DNA of 64,000 bases from the NCBI GenBank assembly GCA_020746105.1, contig CM036620.1, positions 28,102,118 through 28,166,117 on the forward strand, in the 5' to 3' direction. The notes under the pieces were generated by a model. It saw only the letters and a list, made by a program, of their open reading frames with translations. It did not search any database and was not told where the DNA came from. Positions 51,420-62,952 of the stretch are shown here, piece by piece. Position 1 is the first letter of the stretch; each line of letters begins with the position of its first letter. This DNA comes from Trogon surrucura. Its lineage: Eukaryota > Chordata > Aves > Trogoniformes > Trogonidae. Both the position numbers and the translations under genes were made by a program.

Positions 51420-51790
51420 TATAAAGGAATTATCATTTCTAAGCAGGAAAACAATCTGTAATTGCATTATCAGCTACACAGCAGTATCCAGTTTTGCATT
51501 TATCTTGTTCTTTCTGCAGTGAGCAGGCAAACTTTCATGCTTCAGTAACAGCTTCATAAATAGTGCCTGATGGACTGCAGAAGGTATTTCTACTGCCCTG
51601 AAAAATTACATAAATCAAGTGCTGAGCGATTGAGACTTTCCAGCTAAATGCTGTTATAAATAACTGTTTGTATGGCCTTATCACTTTATTCTCCCTGTCA
51701 ACTACTGATAAAGATTCACTCCCTAAATCACAGTAATTTCCTTTTAGCTGTCAGAAAGGAGATTTAATATGGTGATAAAGAAATAGATGA
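51420..51790. promoter_or_regulatory. GATA-site cluster, candidate enhancer
   Basis: Five exact TGATAA/TTATCA sites lie at 51430-51435, 51467-51472, 51678-51683, 51706-51711 and 51773-51778, plus TTATCT (AGATAA) at 51500-51505. All fit the WGATAR consensus of GATA-family zinc-finger factors. By rough base composition fewer than one TGATAA-type site is expected in this length. The stretch is free of repeats and coding frames. Function is inferred only. Confidence 0.35.
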
Positions 51791-54700
51791 AAAAAGTGTG
51801 CTTTACTTTTAAAAAGAGTTGTATGATTTTGTGTAGCTGTTTCAAAAGCATTGTGCTTTCACTTTTTAGTTCATGTCCAAACAATTACATCAATTTTTTG
51901 TGACATATGATATCCTCTTTGAAATCTTTGATATAAATAACTTGATAAACTTTCTACTCCCTACTCAAACTCAGCACAAAAACTTTAGTTTGGAAATAAT
52001 GTCTATCATCAGGCTGCTTTCAGATTTTTTTAAGGTAGACTCACTAAATCAGTCACAGTTATGTTGGCATTAGCATTCAAAGCTGAATATTCTTCATCAT
52101 CATTTGTAATATCACATAGATCATCTTAATGTGATTTATTCTGAGTACCTTAAAACACAGATTCTGTCAGAAACCCAAGGATTCCAACATTCACATTTAA
52201 TATCACAACAGTATTAATTGTACAGACCAATGTGTTTATGGTGGAATTAACATAAAAAAATTTAGGGTAAAAATTAGGTAGACTAGGTAGGATTTGAATG
52301 TAGGAAATGAAGTCCTACTCACTAGTCTAGTTTCAATTTTACATTCTCACAGGCCATCGTACAGACGGCAGTAACTGATAGTGTAGAAGCTGGTATTTTT
52401 TCACCCCTCAAAATACTACTACTTTTAAATACAAAAACTCTTTTCAAAGTAAAACTGTGAAAAACGTATTACATTATGAACGGAAAATTGCAAACAGAAA
52501 GAGCAGACTCTTCAAACTGTGGTTACCAAAAATGAAAATACACAAATATTGTGCTAGTCAAGAGTTTTAAACAGAAGAAGTGATATATTTCTACATGTAA
52601 ATAATACCTTTGAGCTGTGATCATCCTTTGGCAGCACTGAAATGGCATATGTAATTGCTAAAGTCAACAGATTTTCTTCAAGAGCTTTACTGCTTATGTT
52701 TACTATCCAATTTTACAGAGATTAATTTCACAAAACCAGATTTTTTATGTGGCAATATCCCTGGGCTATGCAGTCATCAGTTCACATAATGATATTTAGT
52801 AGATAGAAGAATAGCTTTAAGAGTCTTACAAAGAAATACAGCTCTTCCTTTTTAAAAAATGCACACAAAGAAAAAAAACACAGAATATATTCATTTTCCG
52901 CCTTTTTTAAGGGCTGAAAAAAAAAATTTCAGTCACAAATGTTACTTTCAATTTTTTCAATGAATAAAATGGTCCTCTTGTGGAATTCTCAAAATGAAAA
53001 CATTCATCCTCTCAAAACACAAGTTTTTGTGTCTGGCTTCATACTTAGAAATTAAATTACTTCAATGCAGCTGTGGTAGCCACAAGCACCAGTGATGCCC
53101 TGTGCTGCTCCTGGCAGGAGTTCTGGGGAGGTTAAAGTGGCTACTTCATATTCGCTTCTTTTCAAATCCCATTTTATCCCAGACCTCATGTATAATATAT
53201 ACGAAGACACAGTTTATCACCTGGTTTTCACACCTCCGCTCAGAAATGACAGCCAACTGGTTTCAACATACATCGTCATTCACAGTAATTCATTATACCT
53301 GACGCAGGTTTAATAAACCAGCTTTTCTTGCAGTGTCTTCCTTCACTTCAGATACACTCCCCCTTCCTTCAGCCAGGAGGTGATGAATGGCAGAGGACAG
53401 CCAGGCAAACTCGGGGTTTATGAGGACATTTTCCACTACTGACTTCCCAGGTGAACCATTTCAGTCATGAAAGAAGAACGTTAAATGAACTGACTGCCAG
53501 ATCCCAACAGGCAGAGGTAAGGGCAACATATGTCTTTGCAACCTTCACTTGCTCGAACCGTTTTTTGTCCTTCAAGCATCCCTCAGCTTTACAGGATGCA
53601 GAGTTCTTACAAAACTTTTCCCTTTGACAAACTATCTTCTTTCCTGGGATAGGGTCAGTGTTCGTGTTGGCCCCATGATGCTGAGGAAGATATACTGACC
53701 TGACTTCTAGTCGTTTTTAAAAGACAGGTTTTCATCACGAAGGAGTCACCAGTCATCAGTTGAGCTAAACAGATACCACAGACCATATCTGAAGAGGTAA
53801 ACTTTTAGTGTATTATTTTTTTATTGATGGCACCAATATAAAGTTCAGCTCAGGCATGAAAATAAAAAAATCAAATGTTACAACAGCTCTTCTTCTTCAT
53901 TGTCCTTGTAAAACCGTTCAGATTTAGTATTTAGGCATTTGTGGTAATGAGCGTGGTTCCCAATGGACTTAATTGACTTCACAGACCAGAATAGCAAGTG
54001 AACAAAATAGGTGCGGAGATAAGTACATTTATTAAAGATTTTCCTGGTAGGCTGAGGAATGGTGCTTTGAAATCTATTCTAGATTCTGTCAGCAAAGAGT
54101 CTACTCTTTCTAGTCTACTTCTGTCTAACAGTCATGATAAATATTTTTCTAAGCAGAAAATAAATTGCAGATTTAAATCTGACCTTCCTCTGAGAACAAA
54201 GTACATAAGGAAATGGGCCAAAACTGGATGGATGTCAACAATACTGTTTGTCCCTTCTGTTCTTTCAGTTTTGGGGGTATTTACTAAATTCCCGAGAATT
54301 ACAAAAAAAGAAGTATACCCTGTTACTTTTCCGAACTAAAATCAATGAAAAGTCTCACTTCAGAATCATTGCTTTTCAGAACAATAATCAGTTTTTTCCT
54401 TATTTTATGGTGTTTCAGTTTCATTTCTTTCCTCCTAATGCTAGAAAATATTTTAAAATTTCTGAATTTGATTCTCTAGCAATTTTCTGTATTTTAATAT
54501 TTTTAATTTTCTACACTTTCTAAAATGTTTTTAATTTCCTGTATTTTAATTTCTATAACATCAATTTAATGTTATTTAAAAAAATGTTAAAATCTCAAAA
54601 GCATAAAGGCTTCTCATGCCATCAAAGGGCTATAGACATAATCAAAATGCTCCTTTAAATAAATACTTTGTTTAGATTTGCTTTCCAGCATTTCAGAGAT

Positions 54701-56835
54701 AACCTGACATTTAAAAGAACACATGTAAATAGCCGACTCTGTCTTCACATTTCCTGTCAGTCAAATGATGCAGCATGCATCCACATCATAATTTGTTAGG
54801 AAAGGACTTTATGAGACACCACGTTAAAGAACACACAATTTCTGCACTCTTATAGCATTTTGTGATTTCTAAGGATGTGATGAGACTTGCTTTGCTCTTC
54901 AATTTGAAGTATTCAAAGGTCGATTAAAATAAAAACTGTCATAATACCAGATTATTAAAAGGAAGGCAAGAAGAAAGACAGCAAAACAGGTTTAAGATAA
55001 AAACATTTAAAAAGCCAAATAGACCTCAAGTTCACTGTATCCATCTGTCATTAGTAAGACATAGGTACTCTGGGCTAATTAAATGTTAATTAAATATAAA
55101 TAATCTGCTGGTCTCAAAGCATTAGCTAAGGAGCAGTAACTGCACAACAGCTGGTGCAGCTCACAGAAAGTGCTCATGTCAGCACCTCAAACAACATCTA
55201 AAATCTGGCTTCGAAACATCTGAATGAAATAATAATGACTTCTTCATGTAACTCATTTCAGAGGACCTGCAATTATTTTTACTTAAAACAGAGGTGAAAG
55301 GTCCAAGCGATAGCAACAAAAGCTGAAGAGTTTTGTGGAGAGATACAATTAAATATGAGATTTTGCATCTGCTCTTCTGTTAAAATCTTTTTAAGTGAAG
55401 CACAGTGTCTGTAAAAGCACTACTGTATTAAGATCCTAATGATATCAATAAAAAGAAACTCATGCCAGAAATATTAACGTTAGCTACACAAAAACTTTAC
55501 TCCTCCTCCATAGCATCCTGGTCAAGCAGTGCATTAGGCAAAGATAAGATTTTAGCTCACTCCCCATCTAAAGCCTGATTTTTGTACGCAAACTTCCTCC
55601 TAGCCAGAAAGAAAGTTACATCTTGTTGCAGTCCGGCTGGGGACAATGAGGAAAAGGCAGGAAGGAAGGATTGGGATGGCAAGTGAAATGTCACGCACAC
55701 AACATGCAGGGAGCCAAGCTAGAGCTTAGAGGTAGATCACAGGATGCTGAGAATGAAACACACCGTGCCTTACCCATATGAGCAATTTAGAGGTCAATCC
55801 CAACAACCTCTTATTTAAAATACATTCTTAAAATGGAAATCTTTCTCACGAATAGCAGAGATGTTCCCTCAGCTCAGGTTGCAGGCACTGTTACAGCTCA
55901 CTCTGCAAGCTAGCAACTTGTGGGTTAGGCAACTCAACTTTGGGGGATCTAGTAAGGGCACAGTTCAGACGGTCCTAGACATGTTCCTGTTCTGCCTATA
56001 TGCTCTTAGAAAAAGAAAGATGCCAGCTACAAGGAGGGAATTCTGAACACCTTGCTTGAAGACTTGAGATGTCATAAATTAAAGAGAATGACTGCCCTCA
56101 AAAATCTCCAGTTCATGATGAGACAAACCCTCTTCCTGCTAAGATCTGGTCAACCACTTAATTTCATCCCAGCTCAGACAAAGGTGGTGTTCTGAGCTTA
56201 CCAAACCACTTCTCCCCGTCTTTAAACCTGCTTGCGCAACAATGGCAGAGCGAAGAACACTCTGTGCTCTGTTGGAACGAGACGTATTTGGTAAAAACAG
56301 CTTTTGGTTTGAGTGTTGTATGCCAGAGTTTATAGCTGCCAACTATCCTGTGTAGCCCCTGTAACCTGCTGTCCACAGAAGGCAAAGCAAGGCAATGGTT
56401 GGAAACTGCTGAGGTAGATTCCAAGTTATTCCTATCAGTGCTGTACCAAGAAAAACGCATTTCCACTCCGTACCAAAACCTACTCATCCTGAAGATACGC
56501 ACCAGTACTACCAAGATGTACAGTAAAAACATTCTTATAAATACATGGCAACAATACAGAAAGTCTCTTTGCTAAATGTCAACAGAAACAAAAAACCATC
56601 TGACACAAACCGATTCTGAAACTATAAGGGAAATGTTTTACTCTGCTGTTGTATAGTTCAGCATCTCTTCAGCAAGAAAGAAAATTGCTGGAAATGAGTT
56701 GAGAAATTGGATAACTACTACACTAGGCACATTCATACCTTCCAAATAGTGCAAACGAAAATGAAACAAACAACAATGTTACAACAATGTGTCAAAACCA
56801 ATTAAAAGCTTCAGACTCTTTGGTGGTTTGAAATC
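51791..56835. other. Unique non-coding DNA
   Basis: No gene is supported. The part around 54690-55300 is repeat-free, with many TAAT-type sites and CAGCTG E-boxes, and resembles a regulatory element. Confidence 0.55.
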
Positions 56836-56859
56836 GGGGGGGGGGGGGGGGGGGGGGGG
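56836..56859. repeat. G(24) homopolymer
   Basis: Twenty-four consecutive G are followed by AGCGGGGAGCG. It is G-quadruplex-prone, and its exact length is likely to be uncertain in sequencing. Confidence 0.95.
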
Positions 56860-58484
56860 AGCGGGGAGCGTCTCGTTATAGCCTAAACAGAAGCAGTAAT
56901 TCCATTTACTACAGACATAGCACACCAATGTTTGTAAAATTCCTTTACACTGGGTGGGCGCATGCATTACCACTAGCATTTGTCACATTGGAAGACCGCA
57001 CTCCTGTGTTCAGAAAAGCAAATCAAATACCGTTTTTGAACCATTACTCAAGAATCTTCCGGCAGCTTCTTGCATCTGGGAAATACAAACTCTCTTCAGC
57101 TCCTTGGCTGAGACTATTACACACTTTATCAGTGTGTGTGGTGTGTGTCTATTGTTAGAAATATGGTCACCATTTTAAAAAAAAAAATTGATTTTTAAAT
57201 AGAACAGGTCAAACATTTGCCCAGCATATGCAAACTTATGCTGCCTGTGCTGGTGTTGAAACTGTATTCTCTAGCAAAAACATTTTTCCAAATGAATCCA
57301 GGAATTTCCTAATAGAATAGCAAATGCAAAGCGCCTTGTATCACTTAGCTCACTGCTGAACCGAAATTGCCTTAGGGCTGAAACCTATGGACTAAGCAAC
57401 AGCAAAGCAACTCACATCACGGATTCAGGACAGGAAGCAAGGAATGTCACGTCTAACTGGAACTGAAGGGAGAATACAGCAGTCACCAACCAAAATTAAA
57501 TTTGGACAGGACCCTAAGTACGCATCCAATCAGAGTTGTTTATATTGTGCTTTATGTAACAACTTAAGTATTCCTAAAAAACATTATTAGGTGATACACT
57601 CATTCCAGATTTCAAAATATGTTACTATGAAAAAGATGAAACACAGCAGAATATTACTGTCATCTTCAAAGTTCTCCTACTTGTGGGAAACACAAAGAGA
57701 TTTCAATCTTCTATAATTTTTTTTTGAAAATGTTTAGATAATATCTTTCATCTTTTGAATATATCATTATGCTCTTTTAATCTCTAAGATTTTGCTTCTT
57801 TTTAAGCTCTTGTCCACATGCAGGGCGGCAATTAAGAAGGATTTTTGTGTGTGTGCAACTGCAAGTAGATAGTTTGAATAAGAGTCTCTCACTTATACCA
57901 CCAATTTCTCTGATAGAAGACATATTCAGGAATGCGCTAGCCTTTGCATTGAGCAATATCTATGGGCCATTTAAAAAAATACTCATTGCAATTATTTATG
58001 TACAGGAGCATGAAAAGAGGTAATATCTGTGGTTGAATTTCACTTTGTATTAATCCTCAGAAAACCCCAAAAGTTTTCCTAACCTCTTCCTATCAAAGGA
58101 ACCAATAAGGAAAGTCATCACAGGTGTGAAGCTTCCATTTATTTTCCTTAAGTATGGTGAAAATACATTTTATCTAGCATTGTGAAAGCCAGAAACATTT
58201 AGCTTTTTACTTCAGCCTGTAACCTGACCTCAGACTTTGACTCTTCTCTTTCAATTAAATGAATATCGCATATTAGACTAAAACATTAGCCCTTTGATTA
58301 AAAAATGAATCATCCTGAAAACAAGATCTTCTCTATTTTAAGTGTGGATTGTTTTACTCCCTCCCGCCCTGACATATAATAAGATTCCTTAATAGGTCAT
58401 CATTGGAGACTGAATCCTGAACGCACATCATGAAGCTCCAATGTCTGTTCTGAAAGGATGATACCAGGCAATTTCTAAGGAGAG
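56860..58484. other. Non-coding DNA
   Basis: Only a short GT microsatellite at 57132-57148 stands out. Confidence 0.6.
57132..57148. repeat. Short (GT)n microsatellite
   Basis: Two GTGTGTGT stretches are joined by GG. Confidence 0.85.
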
Positions 58485-59271
58485 TAAGACAATATTCAAC
58501 AAAGCCAAGTGCAAGGTCCTGTGCCTGGGTGGGCGAAACCCCTGGTGTCAATACAGGCTGGAGGATGAAGACACTGAGAGCAGCCCTGTGGAGAAAGGCT
58601 TGTGAAAAGCTGGACATGAGCCAGCAACGTGCATTTGCAGCCCAGAAAGCCAACCATATTCTGGGATGCATCAAAGAAACAAGGCCAGCAGGTCAAGGGA
58701 GGTGATTCTGTTCCTCTACTCTGCTCTGAGGTCTTCTATGATGATCTTGGTGAGAGCCCACCTGGAGTGAGACCTCTTAAGTGCTCAGCACAAGACAGAC
58801 ATAGGCCTGTTGGAGCAGATCCAGGAGAGGGCCACAAAAACCATCAGAGGGCTGGAAGACCTCTCCTGTGAGGAAAGGCTGAGAGTTTTGGAGTTATTCA
58901 GCCTGGAGAAGACAACTCTCCGGGCAGACTTTATTGTGGCCTTTCAGTACTTAAAAGAGGCCTACAAGAAAGATGGGGACAGACTTTTTAGCAGGGCCTG
59001 TTGTGATGAGACAAGTAGTAATAGTTTTAAACTAAAACAGGGTAGATTTAGACCAAATATAAGGAAGACATTTCTTACAATGAAGGTGGTGAAATACAGG
59101 TTGCTCAGCGAGGTGCTTGATACCCCATCCCTGGAAACATTCAAGGCCAGGTTGGACAGGGCTCTGAGCAACCTGATCCAGTTGAAGACGTCCCTGCTCA
59201 CTGCAGGGGAGTTGGACTAGATGACCCCTAAAGGTCCCTTCCAGCCCAATGCATTCTATGGTTGTATGGTT
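58485..59271 (+). mobile_element. CR1 LINE 3' part (copy G)
   Basis: A rightward CR1 whose recognisable part starts within ORF2 near AAGCCAAGTGCAAGGTCCTG. It continues through ATGAGCCAGCAACGTGCATT and the thumb region to a 3' UTR with GAGTTGGACTAGATGACCCC and GGTCCCTTCCAGCCCAATGC, ending in degraded terminal repeats (ATTCTATGGTTGTATGGTTC). The part before 58800 is rearranged and frameshifted. Its CTGCTCACTGCAGGGGAGTT tail differs from those of the other copies. Confidence 0.95.
58810..59220 (+). pseudogene. CR1 ORF2 C-terminal region, open for 136 codons
   Basis: This part of copy G still reads as one frame of 136 codons covering the C-terminal region of ORF2. The blocks are LEQIQERATKTIRGLEDLS, EERLRVLELFSLEKTTLRA, FQYLKEAYKKDGDRLFS, RKTFLTMKVVKYRLLSEV and DTPSLETFKARLDRALSNL, ending in a stop at 59218-59220. 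There is no catalytic palm, so it cannot be an active polymerase. The open frame most likely survives by chance in a fairly conserved copy. The starting ATG is CTG or GTG in related copies and is not a real start. Confidence 0.9.
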
Positions 59272-62200
59272 CTGCATCATCACTGTACAATCCAGAAGCG
59301 GAGTCTTCAAAAGCAGCACTGGAGTAGGCTGGAAACCCCTTTTTGCAGTATTTAGGTATCACATTCAGCTGGACAAGACAGCTGAAGGCGCATTTATCTG
59401 ATGAAGCAGCATTCCAAATTCCATCCATACTCAGCACATAATTTCTGCACTATACTGGGCAGAAAAATTTTAATGTGAACATTAAAGCAATATACACAAA
59501 TTAAAGCAATGTATACAAATATACTTGACAATAGAGTGAAGAAGTGTTAGTATTTTCTGTAGAATGTCAGCTGATCTAATCACTGCTCATTAATTCACAT
59601 AGAAAATATAAAGTTAGCTAGCCTACACTCTCCCCCAAAAAACATATATTCAAATATCCCTATTAACAAAACTTTTCCCTTTCTTTGCCCATGTTGTGAG
59701 TTTTTCAGCATTCTTAGTTGTATTTCATAAACATATTTTAGATGTAGAGGTGAGAAAAAACTTAACTGTATTGCTAATATACAGCCAGTGCTATGAACTG
59801 GTATGTGGATAGAAGCAAGAACAACCCCAGCCAGCAACTCATGAAAAAAACCCCACATAAATTAATAGGACTGCTGAACTGTGGGCTTCTCTAGCTCTTG
59901 AGGTATTTTTTTTGTTACTCCCTTTAGTCAGGTTTATGTAACTTTGGAATCTGTTTTAAAAACACATGAAAAAGGCCTTCAGTATTCTTTTCCTTTCCCC
60001 ATTAAAGCTTGTAGCTTTCTTCCTTACTATTAAGAACTACATGGCAACACAGAGGAAAGTACTATAAGAAAACTGTTTAAATTCCAGCCTACTGTGAGAC
60101 TAATAAACCATGGAAATCTGACATTATTGCAGATGCAGGACATTAATTCCTTCAGAAAAAGCTAAAATCCCCCTATTCCATGAAGGTGTAGCCAAAATAC
60201 TTGATTTTATTTGGGCAAAAGGGATGACATCGGCAGTTAACTTCAAAACTACCTGTATTTCCTGAAATGCTACGCCCCCTGTACAATGCAATTTTTTGTA
60301 TTTTAAAGTAATTACAACTGAAAAAAAAGAAATAGCATGTCCAAGTCAACAGATTTAGGATTTGCAGAGCATCAAGACTGCTCCCACAGCTGTGCCAACG
60401 TACCTGCTGTGTTACAACATACTCCTGTGCTGTCCTCAAGCACCTCCTACATCACCACAACCCAGCTATCGCAATAGCTCTCATCTGCTTGTCCTTCAAC
60501 ATTTGCTACAAATTTAGCTTCCTTACCCCATAGGGATGGTTGCTGCTCAGTATAATTAATTTCCTAAGCTTCTCTGGGAATCGATCCTATCATTCATCAA
60601 GGAATGAAGCTCTCCATCTCACTCCAATCATGAATAGAGATTATTCAGGGAAAAGAGTTTACGCTTTCATAGAGAATATTTTAAAATATGAAAGCCAGTA
60701 TGTTGATCTTCAAGCAAAGAATCATCATTGACATTCTTTGTAAATCGTGACAGTATATACCTGTAAATCAGGATTAAATTTAATCACTATTACCAGTCAC
60801 AAATATCAGTGTATTATAAATACTAATTCAACAGTAAAAAATTCTGCAGTCACAATCCCATTAACCACAGGGGTCCTCACTGCAAACTGAACAACAGCTG
60901 GTGCAATTCCACAGCATGAGTCGTCCTCAGATACTCACCCTGGCAGAAGCTCTGGGAAGGCTGCTGCTGTCACGGGGGGTTTTACCAGGGCAAAAGCACG
61001 CTGCACTTCCACACCCATGCTCCAGACATGCCCTGTAACGCCTTTTATGCCCACGGACATGAAGATGACCTCTATGAGCTAAATTATCTCATTCCCGTCT
61101 GGGAAAGCCTACACCAAGACTAACAGATAGACCAGTGTAAACGCAGAGAACATCACACTGCTGTAACAACATCAGTTCAGCTATAAAGATTTGAGCTTCC
61201 AAAATACACGATGCCGTCAAAGGACAAAGTGTCAACTGAAAAATTCTGGACAGATGCACAAGTAGTGTTACACTCTTCCCAGTGTAGCTTAACCAGTGTG
61301 CAATCTGTGCGTGCTCGTTAAATACGCATTTGCAAATAAATTTCACTTGATTTTAAATTTTAGCGCTATGTCCTGGCTAGATGAGGAAGAGCTGAGAGGC
61401 AGGGATGGGAGAACGAGGCTTGACAAATGAGAACAAAAGTAATTATATTTGGGTTTCTAGCACCTAAGACTGTCAGGCCTCTAAACCTGGGTTTTAAATG
61501 CCAAAAAAGGTGGTAGGTGGCAGCAACAGTTACAGTTGCTGTGAATGTGAGTAGGCAGAGGTGCAAGCAAGAAGTTTAAGTTTACACAAACTATCTTTGT
61601 GATAGGCAATGTGATCTGTCAGCAGAACTGTGATTTAGGGCAGCCATAAAGGTAAAAAAGCATAGCTTGCATCTGTGACTGCCCTAACTTCAGACAGGAG
61701 GCCTGGGAACAGGAGCTGGAGATGATGTAATGACAAAAGGTGTGAAAAACTAATCAATGTGAAAACAAGCTAGTTCTCATCTTCAGCAAGGTTTTACCAT
61801 CTGGAGGTAAAAATCCAGCTATGTATTCGCAGTGAGCACACAGTTTACAAATAGTCATGTTAGAAGTGGATATCAAGGGCTCAGTGATACGTTTTATGCC
61901 AGATCTTGGCATTTTTCATTCACTTCTGCCTGACTGTAGCAAGTACTATCAATTGCACATGGCAATGTGCACTACAGTTCATTAAAGTAATATTAAATTG
62001 CCTGGCAATATCATATTTTTTCATTTATAGAACTTTGCAGTACTAAGGAAATACTGAGGCAACATAAGAATGCAGCATAATGTACAATACAAACACAAAT
62101 TTAAGAGTAATAAAACGGTTCAATAACAAAATTAATATTCTTGCCTAATCACAGATTTGACTGTGAAAAAAGCAACGGTTTACTCATCTTGTCTGATGTT

Positions 62201-62804
62201 AATCTCTGTTGATACTCCCTAAGTACAAATATATTCACATAAGCTCATTTTTTTTATGAAATTATTATTAATGCACAGGAGATGATTTTTTACATTACTT
62301 TCATAAGAGGGAAAAACAGAGGCCAATTTTGATTCTCAATCACTCCAGTGAATCTTCAACAGTTTCCACTGCATTGCTCGTATCCGAACAAAAGCAGAAT
62401 TTACACCAAGGAGTTTTGTCTGTATAGGTATATGCATGCCCGGCCTCTAAAAAGTCAGAAGATATTCTTCACATGGTGTATCTTCTCATCATAAACACAC
62501 AACTTCTAAATTCAAGATATACAGACTTGGAAATACTAAATTTGCATTAGATGCCAGTCACGAAGGAGAACAAAACACACAGTCTTTCTACAGATTCCGT
62601 CTGCTTCATTGCTCATCATCACTTCGTCTTTGAACATCCTAAACATATATTGCCCTGCTAAGAAAAATGCAAATCATTCTGGAGAAAGGGCAAGATTTTT
62701 CTCTATGTTAGGTTACACAACTGATCATTTCAAATTACTGAAAAGGAGATGCTTGATTTCCACAAAACTTTTCCCTCAAAATTCCTCTGATGGATTGCAC
62801 CATC
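59272..62804. other. Non-coding DNA
   Basis: No gene is supported. One GC-richer patch (60939-61078) looks exon-like on the minus strand and is discussed as a finding. Confidence 0.55.
59481..59518. repeat. Tandem duplication of a 19-bp unit
   Basis: ATTAAAGCAATATACACAA at 59481-59499 is followed by a second copy at 59500-59518, with 17 of 19 identical. Confidence 0.9.
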
Positions 62805-62952
62805 CACAGAACCACAGAATGTCAGGGGTTGGAAGGGACCTCAAAAGATCATCTAGTCCAACCCCCTGCCAGAGCAGGATCACCTACAATAGATCACACA
62901 GGAACGCATCCAGGCGGGTCTTGAACATCTCCAGGGAAGGAGACTCCACACA
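62805..62952 (-). mobile_element. CR1 LINE 3' tail (copy H)
   Basis: A leftward CR1 tail beginning CACAGAACCACAGAATGTCA, then GGTTGGAAGGGACCTCAAAA, CTGCCAGAGCAGGATCACCT and the inverted end of ORF2 up to GGAGACTCCACA. It belongs to the same subfamily as copy A: the shared CTGCTCTGGCAGGGGG block and flanks align over about 140 bases at roughly 90% by eye. Confidence 0.95.

Noticed and set aside
56241..56342. Plus-strand frame starting MAERRTLCALLERDVFG
   Set aside because: Only about 33 codons, followed by several stops, with no splice donor and no family match.
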